A DNA stretch of 64,000 nucleotides from Campylobacteraceae bacterium (GTDB taxonomy: Bacteria; Campylobacterota; Campylobacteria; Campylobacterales; Arcobacteraceae): positions 92,165 to 156,164 of the forward strand of contig JABSOM010000009.1 in NCBI GenBank assembly GCA_013215945.1, read 5' to 3'. Under the pieces are notes generated by a model that saw only the letters and a program-made list of their open reading frames with translations, did no database searches and was not told the DNA's origin. Shown here piece by piece: positions 18,093 to 27,269 of this stretch. Positions within the stretch are counted from its first letter, which is position 1. Every line of letters begins with the position of its first letter. The position numbers were made by a program, and so were the translations under genes.

Positions 18093-19349
18093 ATGCAAGA
18101 TATAAACCCCATTGTAAAAGATACCTTGATTGGTTTACGTACAAAAGGCAAAGCAGCAACACCTAATAATTATCATAAAGAATTTTGTATCGTTTCAAAA
18201 AAATATAAATTTTCGGCTAAAGAATGTTCTGAATTTAAAAAGTTAGTTGATCGATTAAGTGAAGCAGAACGAAATGAAATTAAAAACAGAAACATTGAAA
18301 CAATAGAAGATTTAATTCCTTTATTATTAAATAGAATATCAAGAAAAAATATGTCTAATCTTAGCTCCATAATGAGCACTGCATTAACCCCTTCAATTTC
18401 TTTAGAATTAAATGACTCTTTATCCAAGTTTTCTTTAAAAATCGGAAATGAACCCGCATTAATTTTTGAAGACGATATTCAAAAAGAAATGCAAGATTTT
18501 ATTAATCAACGATATGAAGCAGATAAAAAAATAGTTAAACAAAAAACAGAAGACATTGCTAAACTGGTTACATTAATGGGGAAATATTTAAATGATGCAA
18601 TTTCCAGTTCTAATAATTCAACATCATCTGTATCCAATATTAAGGGAAAATTGCAATCCATTAACATGAGTACAAATAATTTAAGTGAATTATCTAAATT
18701 ACAATCAAAGTTAATTGATGCGGCAAGTTCTATTGAAGATGAAATGATGAAAGTAGGGAAAAACTTTACTTCAGGAAAAAGTCAAATCAATGCTTTAGAA
18801 CAAGAGATTAGTGAGTTAAAACACGAATTAGATGATGTAAAAAAAGAAAGTAAATATGATCATTTAACCAAGTTGTTAACGCGAAAAGCTTATGAAGTAG
18901 AAGTTAAGAATTTTGAAAGTAACTACGATAGAAATTCTGTTTTTTATGCTCTTGTATTTTTAGACATTGATCATTTTAAAAAGATAAATGATACTTACGG
19001 ACATGATGCTGGAGATGTAGTTTTATCCACTTTCGCAAGAATTTTACATAAACAAACAAGAAAAATTGATATCATTGGAAGATATGGTGGAGAAGAATTT
19101 GTTTGTATTGTTCATTACAATAGTAAAGATGATTTACTGCACTATTTACAAAGAATAAAACGTATTGTTCATGAAAATGATTTTATTTATAAAGAAGATG
19201 CTATTAATATTAGATTCTCAGCAGGAGTAGTATTAAGACATGATCATGAATCCTATGAAGAAGCTATCCAAAAAGCCGATGTATTATTATACGAAGCAAA
19301 AACACAAGGAAGAGACAAAATTATCTTAGAAGATGGCACTGTTATATAA
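18093..19349 (+). CDS. Soluble diguanylate cyclase with helical N-terminal region
   Basis: 418 residues with no membrane helix, so cytoplasmic. The first 240 residues are mostly helical, with a predicted coiled coil (LEQEISELKHELDDVKKE) leading into a GGDEF domain. FLDIDHFKKINDTYGHDAGD and RYGGEEF (about 331-337) show an active cyclase producing cyclic di-GMP. The N-terminal region is unrecognised; it may bind a partner or signal. An AAGGA site precedes the ATG, and a bidirectional hairpin terminator follows. Confidence 0.87.
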   Translation: MQDINPIVKDTLIGLRTKGKAATPNNYHKEFCIVSKKYKFSAKECSEFKKLVDRLSEAERNEIKNRNIETIEDLIPLLLNRISRKNMSNLSSIMSTALTPSISLELNDSLSKFSLKIGNEPALIFEDDIQKEMQDFINQRYEADKKIVKQKTEDIAKLVTLMGKYLNDAISSSNNSTSSVSNIKGKLQSINMSTNNLSELSKLQSKLIDAASSIEDEMMKVGKNFTSGKSQINALEQEISELKHELDDVKKESKYDHLTKLLTRKAYEVEVKNFESNYDRNSVFYALVFLDIDHFKKINDTYGHDAGDVVLSTFARILHKQTRKIDIIGRYGGEEFVCIVHYNSKDDLLHYLQRIKRIVHENDFIYKEDAINIRFSAGVVLRHDHESYEEAIQKADVLLYEAKTQGRDKIILEDGTVI

Positions 19350-19350
19350 T

Positions 19351-19373
19351 AAATAAGAGACTTTCTCTTATTT
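19351..19373. terminator. Bidirectional terminator hairpin
   Basis: AAATAAGAGA and TCTCTTATTT form a perfect 10-base stem with a 3-base loop between the convergent ends of the diguanylate cyclase gene and the chemoreceptor gene. T-rich or A-rich tracts flank both sides, so it can serve both transcripts. Confidence 0.75.
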
Positions 19374-19375
19374 AT

Positions 19376-20629
19376 TTAGATAAAAATTTTTTCTTTCCCT
19401 TCAAACTGTACTTCTCCCATATTAAAAACTGTTTCTTTTGCTAAACTTAAACTTTTTAACGATATATCATTTACACTCTGAGCTACTTTTTGATTTTTTT
19501 GAGTCAATAAATCTATTTGAGAAACAGCATTATTAATTTGTGTAATTCCTATTTCTTGTTGTTGGGACGCTGTTTCAACTTGTTTAATTAAACGCAAGGT
19601 TTCATCTATATTTTCATTAAGTACTTCATACTCATTTACTAAATTTTGTGAAGTATTTTTACCCTCAATTGTTTTCGCAGTAAGATTATTCATTAAATTA
19701 TCAATAATTTTTGCAGCTTCTGCTGATTTATTAGCCAGGCTTCTAACTTCTTGGGCAACAACAGCAAAACCTTTACCAGCTTCTCCTGCTGTTGCTGCTT
19801 CTACTGCTGCATTAAGCGAAAGGATATTGGTTTGAAAAGCAATTTGAGCAATAATAGAAATTGCTTCAGAAGCTTCTTTTGTTGCAATGCTAATCTCATC
19901 CATTGAAGTAAGAGTTTGAGAAACCAAGTTAATTCCCAAAGAAGAAGATTCTTGAACTTTTTGTCCAATTAATGCCATTTCTTTCGTTGTTTGTCTGTTT
20001 TGAGAGATATTTGCAGCAATCTCTTCAATAGAAGCCGATGTTTCTTCAATTGTTTTCGCCTGTTCCATAGCAGAAAGAGATAATTCACTTGATTCTTTAG
20101 ACAAAACTTCAGAATCATTTTGTGCTCTAAGTGCATCCTTATAGTTATCTTTTAACATTAACGTTACTTTTGTTCGCAAGGAGTTAACTCCCACTAATAA
20201 ATCGTAAAGTTTTCCACCTCGGAAAAGGTCTTCTTTAACATTATTCATATAATTTTGGTTTTCATATTCATGTAATCGTTCACATACTTCACCAACAGCA
20301 TTATCAATTTTTGAAGACATTTTATTTAGAGTTTTAGAAATGTAATTGATTTTTGCATCACTTGAAATACTAGAAATTCTATCATCTGTAAAACCATCTG
20401 AAACTTTTTCACAAGCAATCATAATTTCACCATATACTTGTAAGTCTGATTTTTTTTGATTTAGATATAAAGAAGCAATCTTTGCTATTTTTTCTTCTAT
20501 AACTTGTAGATTTTTATTCTTTACATCATTTTTTATGTTTATACTATTTGTCTCATTTTTCATATACAATTCTAATTTATCTAAAAATTCAAGTATATTC
20601 TTTATTTCTTTTTTATTTGAAAAAAACAT
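19376..20629 (-). CDS. Cytoplasmic methyl-accepting chemotaxis protein
   Basis: Relays a signal to CheA/CheW. 417 residues without a membrane segment or HAMP pattern of the usual transmembrane receptor. The C-terminal half is the coiled-coil signalling domain with the tip [17 protein letters not shown] followed by [15 protein letters not shown], the part that contacts CheA and CheW. The N-terminal 150 residues are helical and unrecognised. It starts 8 bases after the Aer-like PAS gene, with an AAGGA site, so the two probably form one sensor. Campylobacter CetA/CetB is a comparable split system, but CetA is membrane-bound and this protein is not. Confidence 0.88.
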   Translation of the reverse strand: MFFSNKKEIKNILEFLDKLELYMKNETNSINIKNDVKNKNLQVIEEKIAKIASLYLNQKKSDLQVYGEIMIACEKVSDGFTDDRISSISSDAKINYISKTLNKMSSKIDNAVGEVCERLHEYENQNYMNNVKEDLFRGGKLYDLLVGVNSLRTKVTLMLKDNYKDALRAQNDSEVLSKESSELSLSAMEQAKTIEETSASIEEIAANISQNRQTTKEMALIGQKVQESSSLGINLVSQTLTSMDEISIATKEASEAISIIAQIAFQTNILSLNAAVEAATAGEAGKGFAVVAQEVRSLANKSAEAAKIIDNLMNNLTAKTIEGKNTSQNLVNEYEVLNENIDETLRLIKQVETASQQQEIGITQINNAVSQIDLLTQKNQKVAQSVNDISLKSLSLAKETVFNMGEVQFEGKEKIFI

Positions 20630-20637
20630 GATAATCC

Positions 20638-21021
20638 TTAATTTAATGTTTTATATAATGCAATAGCATTGTTTATTTCTTCAGCTGTAGGTTTTACACG
20701 TACAGAAAGTAATCTGTTTTCACCATTGTCTTTTCTAACACAATATGCGGTTGCATTTACCCAATAATAATTGCCCTCTTTGGTACTATTTTTAACAATA
20801 CCGTTCCAAACTTTTTTTGCTTTCATATGCTCCCATAAATCTTTAAATGCAGCTTTTGGCATATCTTTATGTCTAACAATATTATGCGCTTGGCCAATAA
20901 GTTCATCTTTTGAATAACCAGCAATTGTACAAAAGTCATCATTTGCATATAGAATAATACCTTTTTCATCTGTTTCAGAGACAATCATAGTATCTTTATT
21001 TAATTGTATTTCTTGATTCAA
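20638..21021 (-). CDS. Aer/CetB-like PAS protein
   Basis: A 127-residue single PAS domain like the sensory domain of the aerotaxis receptor Aer: [36 protein letters not shown] and [11 protein letters not shown] are the typical Aer/CetB segments. Aer-type PAS domains usually hold FAD and sense redox state. The start is TTG at 21021, supported by an AAAGG site six bases before it. The chemoreceptor gene follows after 8 bases. FAD binding is from the family and was not shown residue by residue. Confidence 0.85.
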   Translation of the reverse strand: MNQEIQLNKDTMIVSETDEKGIILYANDDFCTIAGYSKDELIGQAHNIVRHKDMPKAAFKDLWEHMKAKKVWNGIVKNSTKEGNYYWVNATAYCVRKDNGENRLLSVRVKPTAEEINNAIALYKTLN

Positions 21022-21336
21022 GTTAAACCTTTATTTATAAAAATTATTTAATGATTATATCATTAAATTCTTAACATAATATGGATATTAAGTTATTTAT
21101 AATAATGTATTTTATTATGAAAAAATAACTATTTAGTTTAAGTTTAGAATAATACTTGCAGACAAGTCCCTTTATATCCATAATAAGATCTGACTTTGAC
21201 ATACATTTAATAATTATCCTTACTATTATGTCAATAATAATTTTTTTAAGATTAAAAATTAAACATAATCTCTAGTATTATTTAATTCTAATGTTGTTTG
21301 ACTAAACTTATTATATAAAGTAAAAAAGGATTAATT
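21022..21336. other. Divergent intergenic region
   Basis: 315 AT-rich bases between the leftward PAS gene and a rightward unknown gene, so it should hold promoters in both directions. No clear inverted repeat, RNA gene or additional reading frame was found. Confidence 0.55.
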
Positions 21337-21705
21337 ATGAATACAAATCAAACTATTAATTATCACAACTGCGAAGATTTACTTAAAAATGATTTTTTTA
21401 CTTCAGAATACTTTACGAAAATAAATGAAAATAGAAATGTTCATATTCAAGAAGAATGCTTTTTAAAATTTTTTGGAAAAGAACATGATATAAAAATAAA
21501 TACTTCTTTTTTAACAAATTGTGATTTATCAATGCTCAAAGACTTGCGAAAAATTGTACTGATATTTCAAGGAAATAAAGAAGAACAATTTCAACTTTCT
21601 TATGATTTAATACATGATATTCAAGAATATGGGAATGAAGATTTGGATTTACTATTAGGGTATCATAATTCCAAAGATCCCTTAGTAACGATGATTTATG
21701 TTTAA
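21337..21705 (+). CDS. Unrecognised 122-residue protein
   Basis: No family recognised. It has an AAAAAGGA ribosome site seven bases before the ATG and AT-rich codon use like its neighbours, so it is probably real. No signal peptide or membrane helix; many Asn, Asp, Glu and Lys. The middle contains an aliphatic stretch (LRKIVLIFQG). It lies alone, facing metE, with a hairpin terminator between them. Its position beside the PAS/chemoreceptor pair may be chance. Confidence 0.6.
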   Translation: MNTNQTINYHNCEDLLKNDFFTSEYFTKINENRNVHIQEECFLKFFGKEHDIKINTSFLTNCDLSMLKDLRKIVLIFQGNKEEQFQLSYDLIHDIQEYGNEDLDLLLGYHNSKDPLVTMIYV

Positions 21706-21738
21706 ATAATGGATTAAGATTTTATTATTTAGAAGATA

Positions 21739-21761
21739 AAGAATATGCTAGGCATATTCTT
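21739..21761. terminator. Terminator between convergent genes
   Basis: AAGAATATGC and GCATATTCTT form a perfect 10-base stem with a 3-base loop, followed on the plus strand by a T-rich tract. It lies between the unknown gene and the metE stop and probably serves the rightward transcript; the symmetrical stem may also serve metE. Confidence 0.75.
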
Positions 21762-21769
21762 ATTTCTTT

Positions 21770-24043
21770 TTAGGCACTTTCTTGGGCTCTTACTATTTGC
21801 ACTGCTTGAACTAAGTTTTTTAAACTCTGTTTTACTTCTGGCCATTTTCTGGTTTTTAAGCCACAATCTGGGTTAATCCATAATTGTGTAACAGGAAGAA
21901 CTTCTTTAAGTAAATTAATTTGTTTTACAATTTCTTCTACGCTTGGAACTCTTGGACTATGAATATCATACACACCAGGACCTACTTCTTGTTTATATCC
22001 TACTTCTTTAAAGATTTGCAAGAGTTTGTTTCCACTTCGTGAAGTTTCAATAGTAATAACATCTGCATCCATTTCTTCAATAGTAGTAATAATATCATTA
22101 AATTGACTGTAACACATATGTGTATGGATTTGAGTATCTATTTGCGCTTTAGAAACAGCTAATTTAAAACTTTCAAGTGCCCACGACTCATATTTTTTTA
22201 TGTTTTTGGCTCGTAAGGGATATCCTTCTTTAAAAGCAGCCTCATCTACTTGAATCATTTTAATTCCCGCTTTTTGTAAATCATCTACTTCATAACTTAA
22301 AGCCAAAGCAATTTGTTTTGATACTTCGCTTCTTGGAATATCATCTCTTACAAAAGACCAATTTAAAATAGTAACAGGTCCCGTTAACATTCCTTTTACA
22401 ATTTTCTTTGTTTGTTTTTGTGCATACGTACTCCAAGATACAGTCATAGCAGAAGGACGTGAAACATCACCATAAATTAAAGGAGGTTTTACACATCTAC
22501 TCCCATAAGATTGAACCCACGCATATTGAGAGAAAGCAAAACCATCTAATTGTTCCCCAAAATATTCAACCATATCATTTCTCTCAGGCTCTCCATGAAC
22601 TAATATCTCTAAACCAACTTCTTCTTGAAAAGCGATACAATCTTTAATATATTGTTTCATATCATTTTCATATTCTTCTTTAGATATTTCTTTTCGTTTA
22701 TACGCTAAACGGCTTGCTCTTACTTCAGGAGTTTGAGGAAAAGATCCAATAGTAGTAGTTGCTAAATCATTGTATTTAAAGAATGCTTTTTGTACTTTAA
22801 TTCTTTCGTCATATGCCCCTACTCGCTCAAGTAAGGTTAAAGAATCCAATTCTTTTTGAATATCTTTATTGTTAATTTGTGAAGATTTTTTTCTGTTTTC
22901 GCTTATTGCTTTATTCTTAACAATTTCTTCTTGGTCTTTTTGATTTAAGCGTTTATTAAAACAAATAATAGAAAGTAATCTGATTTCATTTAATTTCTCC
23001 CTTGCGAAAGCCAAACATTCTTTAACTTCACTGTTCAATTTATCTTCTAAATCAAGTGTATAAGGTACGTGTAATAAAGAACAAGAAGTAGAAATAAGCA
23101 AATTTTCTTCTTTGATATACGTTTTTATTGTATTTAATAATTTTACTTTTTCAGTAAAATCACTTTTAAATACATTTCTTCCATCAATTACTCCAGCAAT
23201 TAGAACCTTATTAGAATCTTTTAACTCTTCTAAAATTTCTAAGTTCGTAAGGCCATAAATGAAATCCAGCGACAAAGCCCAAATAGGAGTTGTTAATAAA
23301 ATTTTACTGGCTTCATTTGAATGCTCAAAATATGTTGATACTACAATTTTTATATTTTTACTCACATTACTTAAAGTATCATAAATAGGTTTGATTAAAG
23401 ACAAGACTTTTGAATCCAAATCTTTAACAAATAAAGGTTCATCAAATTGAATAACTATATTATCATCCAAGGTATCTAATTCTTTTAATAATTCTACATA
23501 TAAGTCTAACACTTTATTTACATTTAAATAAACATCTTCATTGTCAACACTTTTACTAAGACCTAAATACGTGATAATCCCAGTTAGGTTAATTTTTGTT
23601 TTAATTCCTAAAGCTTTTGCTTCTTTAAATTCATCTACCACTTTTTTACTGTTTAATTTAAAGTTTGTATCTTTACTTAATTCAGGAACGATATAGTGGT
23701 AGTTTGTATTAAACCATTTTGTCATTTCACAAGCTTGCGCTTCTTTAGTTCCACGTGCAAGTGCAAAATACAGTTCTTCGTTTTCTAAGTTTTCAAAACG
23801 TTTTGGTATTACATTTAATAAAATAGAAGTATCTAAAATATTATCGTATAAAGAAAAATCATTTGAAGGAATATAACAAATACCCGCTGCATTTTGTTCT
23901 TTCCAGTGTTTTTCTTTTAAAGAAGAAGCTACTTCTAAAACATCAGTGTAAGTGCTTTTATTTGCCCAGTATGATTCTAAGGCTCTTTTTAATTCTCTGT
24001 TTTCTCCAATTCTTGGAAAACCTATTAAGTAGTTTTTTGACAT
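21770..24043 (-). CDS. metE: Cobalamin-independent methionine synthase
   Basis: Makes methionine from homocysteine with methyl-tetrahydropteroyltri-glutamate, without vitamin B12. 757 residues, full length with both TIM-barrel halves. The N-terminus has the typical GFPRIGENRELKRALE. The C-terminal half has TTIGSFPQTPEVR, the zinc ligands in THMCYSQF and in NPDCGLKTR, and VDEAAFKEG. AAGGA precedes the ATG. No S-adenosylmethionine or cobalamin riboswitch was recognised in the 5' region. Confidence 0.95.
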   Translation of the reverse strand: MSKNYLIGFPRIGENRELKRALESYWANKSTYTDVLEVASSLKEKHWKEQNAAGICYIPSNDFSLYDNILDTSILLNVIPKRFENLENEELYFALARGTKEAQACEMTKWFNTNYHYIVPELSKDTNFKLNSKKVVDEFKEAKALGIKTKINLTGIITYLGLSKSVDNEDVYLNVNKVLDLYVELLKELDTLDDNIVIQFDEPLFVKDLDSKVLSLIKPIYDTLSNVSKNIKIVVSTYFEHSNEASKILLTTPIWALSLDFIYGLTNLEILEELKDSNKVLIAGVIDGRNVFKSDFTEKVKLLNTIKTYIKEENLLISTSCSLLHVPYTLDLEDKLNSEVKECLAFAREKLNEIRLLSIICFNKRLNQKDQEEIVKNKAISENRKKSSQINNKDIQKELDSLTLLERVGAYDERIKVQKAFFKYNDLATTTIGSFPQTPEVRASRLAYKRKEISKEEYENDMKQYIKDCIAFQEEVGLEILVHGEPERNDMVEYFGEQLDGFAFSQYAWVQSYGSRCVKPPLIYGDVSRPSAMTVSWSTYAQKQTKKIVKGMLTGPVTILNWSFVRDDIPRSEVSKQIALALSYEVDDLQKAGIKMIQVDEAAFKEGYPLRAKNIKKYESWALESFKLAVSKAQIDTQIHTHMCYSQFNDIITTIEEMDADVITIETSRSGNKLLQIFKEVGYKQEVGPGVYDIHSPRVPSVEEIVKQINLLKEVLPVTQLWINPDCGLKTRKWPEVKQSLKNLVQAVQIVRAQESA

Positions 24044-24611
24044 TATATATCCTTGTTTTTTACAATATTTTTTGATAAATAAATAAAAAGCATAAGGCGC
24101 TTAAGTATAATTCAAATTAAGCAATACAAAGTATGTGCGGAACTATTTTAAATGAACAGAATTATGCTTTAATATTATTTGATTTTTGTTAGTTGTTAAA
24201 AAAATAAGGAGGATGAGTGCCGGTACGTCTAAAGGCAAAAAATGCACAATAATACTGACATCTTGGAATAAAGTGGAATAAAAAGATTGCTAAAGCTGTT
24301 TTAGATTTAAAAACACAATCGCAGTGACAAATAACATTTTTAATAAAAGACAAAGGTCGTTTTACTAATGTTGTACTTATCTTATCTTTCAAATTATTAA
24401 TAAAAATATGTTTTATTGAAAAAGAATTTAAGGTAGTAAGTACAATATTTGTTTTAGATAATAATGTATCATTTTGAATATTTATATTACGCACAAGAAA
24501 CCTTTCATATTTTATTTGACAAAAGTATAGCTAAAATTTATTAAAAAATAATCTTTTTTAATAAATATTATAAAAAAGTCAAGAAAAAGAGAAGAATAAA
24601 AGAGTAGTTAA
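24044..24611. other. Gene-poor region upstream of metE
   Basis: About 570 bases with no gene I can support. A minus-strand frame of 101 codons (24189-24494) lacks a ribosome site and a recognisable family. On the plus strand a perfect AAGGAGG at 24206-24212 stands directly before ATG and GTG codons, but the frames close after 22 and 11 codons. An interrupted plus-strand frame follows. It may be a decayed gene. The metE promoter should be at its left side. Confidence 0.4.
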
Positions 24612-24839
24612 TTAAGGTTTATAAAGTATTTTGGATTGTTTTGTATAGGTTAAAGCATCTGGATTAAAAACAGGGAAATCGTATTCATTACTGTTATATT
24701 CTTCACTTAAAATTGCACGTGTACTTAATTCCACTCTGGATGCATCATAATTTTTTTCTACATTATTTGTTCTCGCACTTCTTATATTTGAATTATTATT
24801 AAAAGAAGCAGAAGAAATTGCACTGTTTGAAACTGTCAT
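24612..24839 (-). CDS. Small unrecognised protein (75 residues)
   Basis: Frame open from 24881, but the ATG at 24839 (MTVSNSAISSASF) with a GGA some bases before it is the likelier start. Low-complexity Ser/Asn-rich N-terminus, then a mixed, charged segment (VEKNYDASRVELSTRAIL) and a Tyr-rich end. No signal peptide or membrane helix and no family recognised. Composition is protein-like rather than random. It is divergent from the AraC gene at 25039. Could still be spurious. Confidence 0.45.
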   Translation of the reverse strand: MTVSNSAISSASFNNNSNIRSARTNNVEKNYDASRVELSTRAILSEEYNSNEYDFPVFNPDALTYTKQSKILYKP

Positions 24840-25010
24840 ATATATCCATTTATTTTTATAAACTATCATATCAAATTTCAACTAAAAAAATATATAAACT
24901 TCTTCCTATTATTTGTTCTTTATCCTTCATTTAATCTTTAATGTTTATATATTTATAGTATTTACCATATTATTTAAAGAAATGAATATCTTTTATTTTT
25001 ATATAAATAG

Positions 25011-25016
25011 TATAAT
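25011..25016 (+). promoter_or_regulatory. Candidate -10 box of the AraC-family gene
   Basis: A perfect TATAAT, 23 bases before the ATG at 25039, preceded by T-rich sequence as in Campylobacterota sigma-70 promoters, which often lack a clear -35 box. Sequence match only. Confidence 0.5.
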
Positions 25017-25038
25017 ATAGAAAAATATTTGGACACTT

Positions 25039-25923
25039 ATGAATAATATGATTTTAAAACAAGTAAATACTCTTTATAAAAAAGATGGTTTGCACAATAC
25101 ATTTTTAAACAATGTAAAAATATTTAAAACAAGCAATTCAACACCAAGAACACCTTTACTTTACGATTTATGTTTGGTTTTAGTTTTACAAGGTAAAAAA
25201 ATTGGTTATTTAGGAAGCGAAACCTTTGAATACAATAATAAAAATTATTTAGTAATTCCAACACCCCTTCCCTTTGAATGTGAAACCCACGCCACAAAAG
25301 AAGAGCCTTTTATTTGCATTTTAATTACTATTGATAAAAAAATCATGTATGAACTAATAGACAGCATAAATACAAAAACAAACAAACAAAATAAAAAATG
25401 TGACTTAGGTGTATTTTCTAATAAAGTAGATACAAATATTGAAGATATTACCTTAAGACTGCTAAAAATTTTAGCATGTAATGAAGATGCTAAAATACTT
25501 GGTTCCTCCGTTTTAAGAGAGCTTTATTACAGAATAATTAATGGAGAAAATTCATGTTTTTTACATAAAATGTTTTTGAATACTAATAATGAAGCGAAAA
25601 TATCAAGAGCATTAAGAAATATCCATGAAAATTATAATAAACACTTAGATATTCCTTCTTTAGCAAAAAACGAAGACATGAGTGTTTCTTCTTTTCATAC
25701 ACATTTTAAAAAAATAACCTCACATAGCCCTTTGCAATATATTAAACATATACGATTAAACAAAGCAAAAGATTTTCTAGCACAGCAAAACTATCAAGTA
25801 AATGATACCGCTTATGCTGTAGGGTATGAAAGTATTTCTCAATTTTCTAAAGACTTTAAACTTTATTTTTCCTATCCACCAAAAGAAGCTAAAGCCTCTT
25901 TTGTAGAATACAAATTATTTTAG
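25039..25923 (+). CDS. AraC-family transcription regulator (YqhC-like)
   Basis: 294 residues: an N-terminal ligand-binding domain of the AraC_N type (LCLVLVLQGKKIGYLG, VIPTPLPFECETHA) and a C-terminal double helix-turn-helix from about residue 190 (LDIPSLAKNEDMSVSSFH, then DTAYAVGYESISQFSKDFK). The closest known parallel is Escherichia coli YqhC, which activates the YqhD aldehyde reductase when aldehydes accumulate. Here a YqhD-type dehydrogenase gene lies convergent, 7 bases beyond the stop, so a regulator-target pair is likely although the target promoter is on the far side of that gene. Confidence 0.87.
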   Translation: MNNMILKQVNTLYKKDGLHNTFLNNVKIFKTSNSTPRTPLLYDLCLVLVLQGKKIGYLGSETFEYNNKNYLVIPTPLPFECETHATKEEPFICILITIDKKIMYELIDSINTKTNKQNKKCDLGVFSNKVDTNIEDITLRLLKILACNEDAKILGSSVLRELYYRIINGENSCFLHKMFLNTNNEAKISRALRNIHENYNKHLDIPSLAKNEDMSVSSFHTHFKKITSHSPLQYIKHIRLNKAKDFLAQQNYQVNDTAYAVGYESISQFSKDFKLYFSYPPKEAKASFVEYKLF

Positions 25924-25930
25924 AAAAAGC

Positions 25931-27067
25931 TTAAGCTAAAGCCAATTCTAAAATTTCTTTACTTTTATCAAGAGTAATGTTTTCATTTTCACCAAGGGCT
26001 GTCATGCCATGGAGTTCTAAAGCACTTATAACATTGGACACAACCTTATCATCAATAGAATAAGTCTTTAATTTTGTAGAAATTCCAACAGATTCATATA
26101 GATTTTCAATCGCTTTAATTACGGCTTCATTATCATCAGATATGCCAAAAACTTCTTTTCCCATTAAAGCGAGTTTGTCTTTTTTATCTTCTATCATTAC
26201 TCTTAAAAGAGATGGTTGTACAACTGCAAGTGATTTTGCATGATCCAGGCCATAAAAAGCAGTAAGTTCATGTCCTATCATATGTGTAGCCCAATCTTGT
26301 GCTACTCCTGTGCCTATAAAACCATTTAGCGCTTGATTTGCTAAAAGCATTAGGTTTTCTTGCCAGGACTCATCTCTTCTTTTATCCCACGTTTCTGCTA
26401 AGGTACGAAGACCTTTTAAAATAGTTTGAGAATAACCATCATGTAATAAGGAAGTATTTGTAAGCGTTAAATATTGTTCACAGGTATGAATAAAAGCGTC
26501 TACTAAACCATTTGCTAATTGAGTATCACTTAAACTGCTCATTACACTTGCATCTAAAATGGCAAATTTAGGATATGAAAAATTAGAATGAAAAAATCTT
26601 TTTTCATTTGTTTCTTTTTTCGAAATTACGGAAGCAGCATTTGATTCACTACCCGTTGCAGGCAGAGTCAAAATAGCGCCTAAAGGAAGCGCTTTTGTAA
26701 CTTCGGCACTTCCATCTAAAAAGTCCCAGGCATCACCATCATATAAAGCAGCTGCTATCAAATATTTACAGCCATCAATCACAGAACCCCCACCAACAGC
26801 TAATACAAAATCAATTTTTTGTTCTTTTATAATTTTGACTGCTTTATTTAATGTTTCAACCGTAGGATTTGGTTCAATTCCACCAAAATCAATTACGCTG
26901 TACTCTTTTAATGCGGATCTGGTTTGTTCGTAAACACCGTTGTTTTTAATTGATCCACCTCCATATACAAGTAATACTTTTTGATCTTTTTTTATGTACT
27001 TTGTAATAGCTTTAATTTGACCTTTTCCAAACTCAATTGCGGTTGGGTTATGATACGTAAATTCCAT
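25931..27067 (-). CDS. Iron-containing alcohol dehydrogenase, YqhD type
   Basis: Reduces aldehydes or oxidises alcohols with NAD(P)H. 378 residues of group III Fe-ADH. The nucleotide motif GGGSIKNNGVY is near residue 36 and AVGGGSVIDGCKYL near residue 91; metal ligands lie in LVDAFIHTCEQYL and MIGHELTAFYGLDHAKSLA. The N-terminal FTYHNPTAIEFGKGQI is typical of YqhD and the butanol dehydrogenases. An AAGGATAATT site precedes the ATG. Likely role is aldehyde detoxification, judged from the neighbouring YqhC-like regulator. Confidence 0.87.
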   Translation of the reverse strand: MEFTYHNPTAIEFGKGQIKAITKYIKKDQKVLLVYGGGSIKNNGVYEQTRSALKEYSVIDFGGIEPNPTVETLNKAVKIIKEQKIDFVLAVGGGSVIDGCKYLIAAALYDGDAWDFLDGSAEVTKALPLGAILTLPATGSESNAASVISKKETNEKRFFHSNFSYPKFAILDASVMSSLSDTQLANGLVDAFIHTCEQYLTLTNTSLLHDGYSQTILKGLRTLAETWDKRRDESWQENLMLLANQALNGFIGTGVAQDWATHMIGHELTAFYGLDHAKSLAVVQPSLLRVMIEDKKDKLALMGKEVFGISDDNEAVIKAIENLYESVGISTKLKTYSIDDKVVSNVISALELHGMTALGENENITLDKSKEILELALA

Positions 27068-27157
27068 AATTATCCTTTTTTTATTAAAGGTATTATAGAT
27101 GAATATGTGTGTAATTTGAATAGTAGATTATTGAAATCTCATGCTGTATTCTACAAA

Positions 27158-27192
27158 TTATTATAAAAAGGAAATAGGACTTTTTATAATAA
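27158..27192. terminator. Hairpin between the NAD-GDH and YqhD-type genes
   Basis: Perfect 13-base arms TTATTATAAAAAG and CTTTTTATAATAA around a 9-base loop. It lies downstream of the glutamate dehydrogenase gene on its strand and just upstream of the alcohol dehydrogenase gene. The T tract is weak, so either a terminator for the dehydrogenase or an operator is possible. Confidence 0.5.
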
Positions 27193-27269
27193 AAGTATTT
27201 TTGCTGCTATAACATTTAAACACTAGGACAATAAACAATTATTTAATTTTGTTTAACTATCATTTTCAA

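Noticed and set aside
24044..24188. Riboswitch before metE
   Set aside because: The short AT-rich leader shows no conserved S-adenosylmethionine or cobalamin riboswitch motifs.
24189..24494. Minus-strand frame of 101 codons
   Set aside because: No ribosome site, cysteine- and phenylalanine-rich chance-like composition, no family; kept only as part of the intergenic description.
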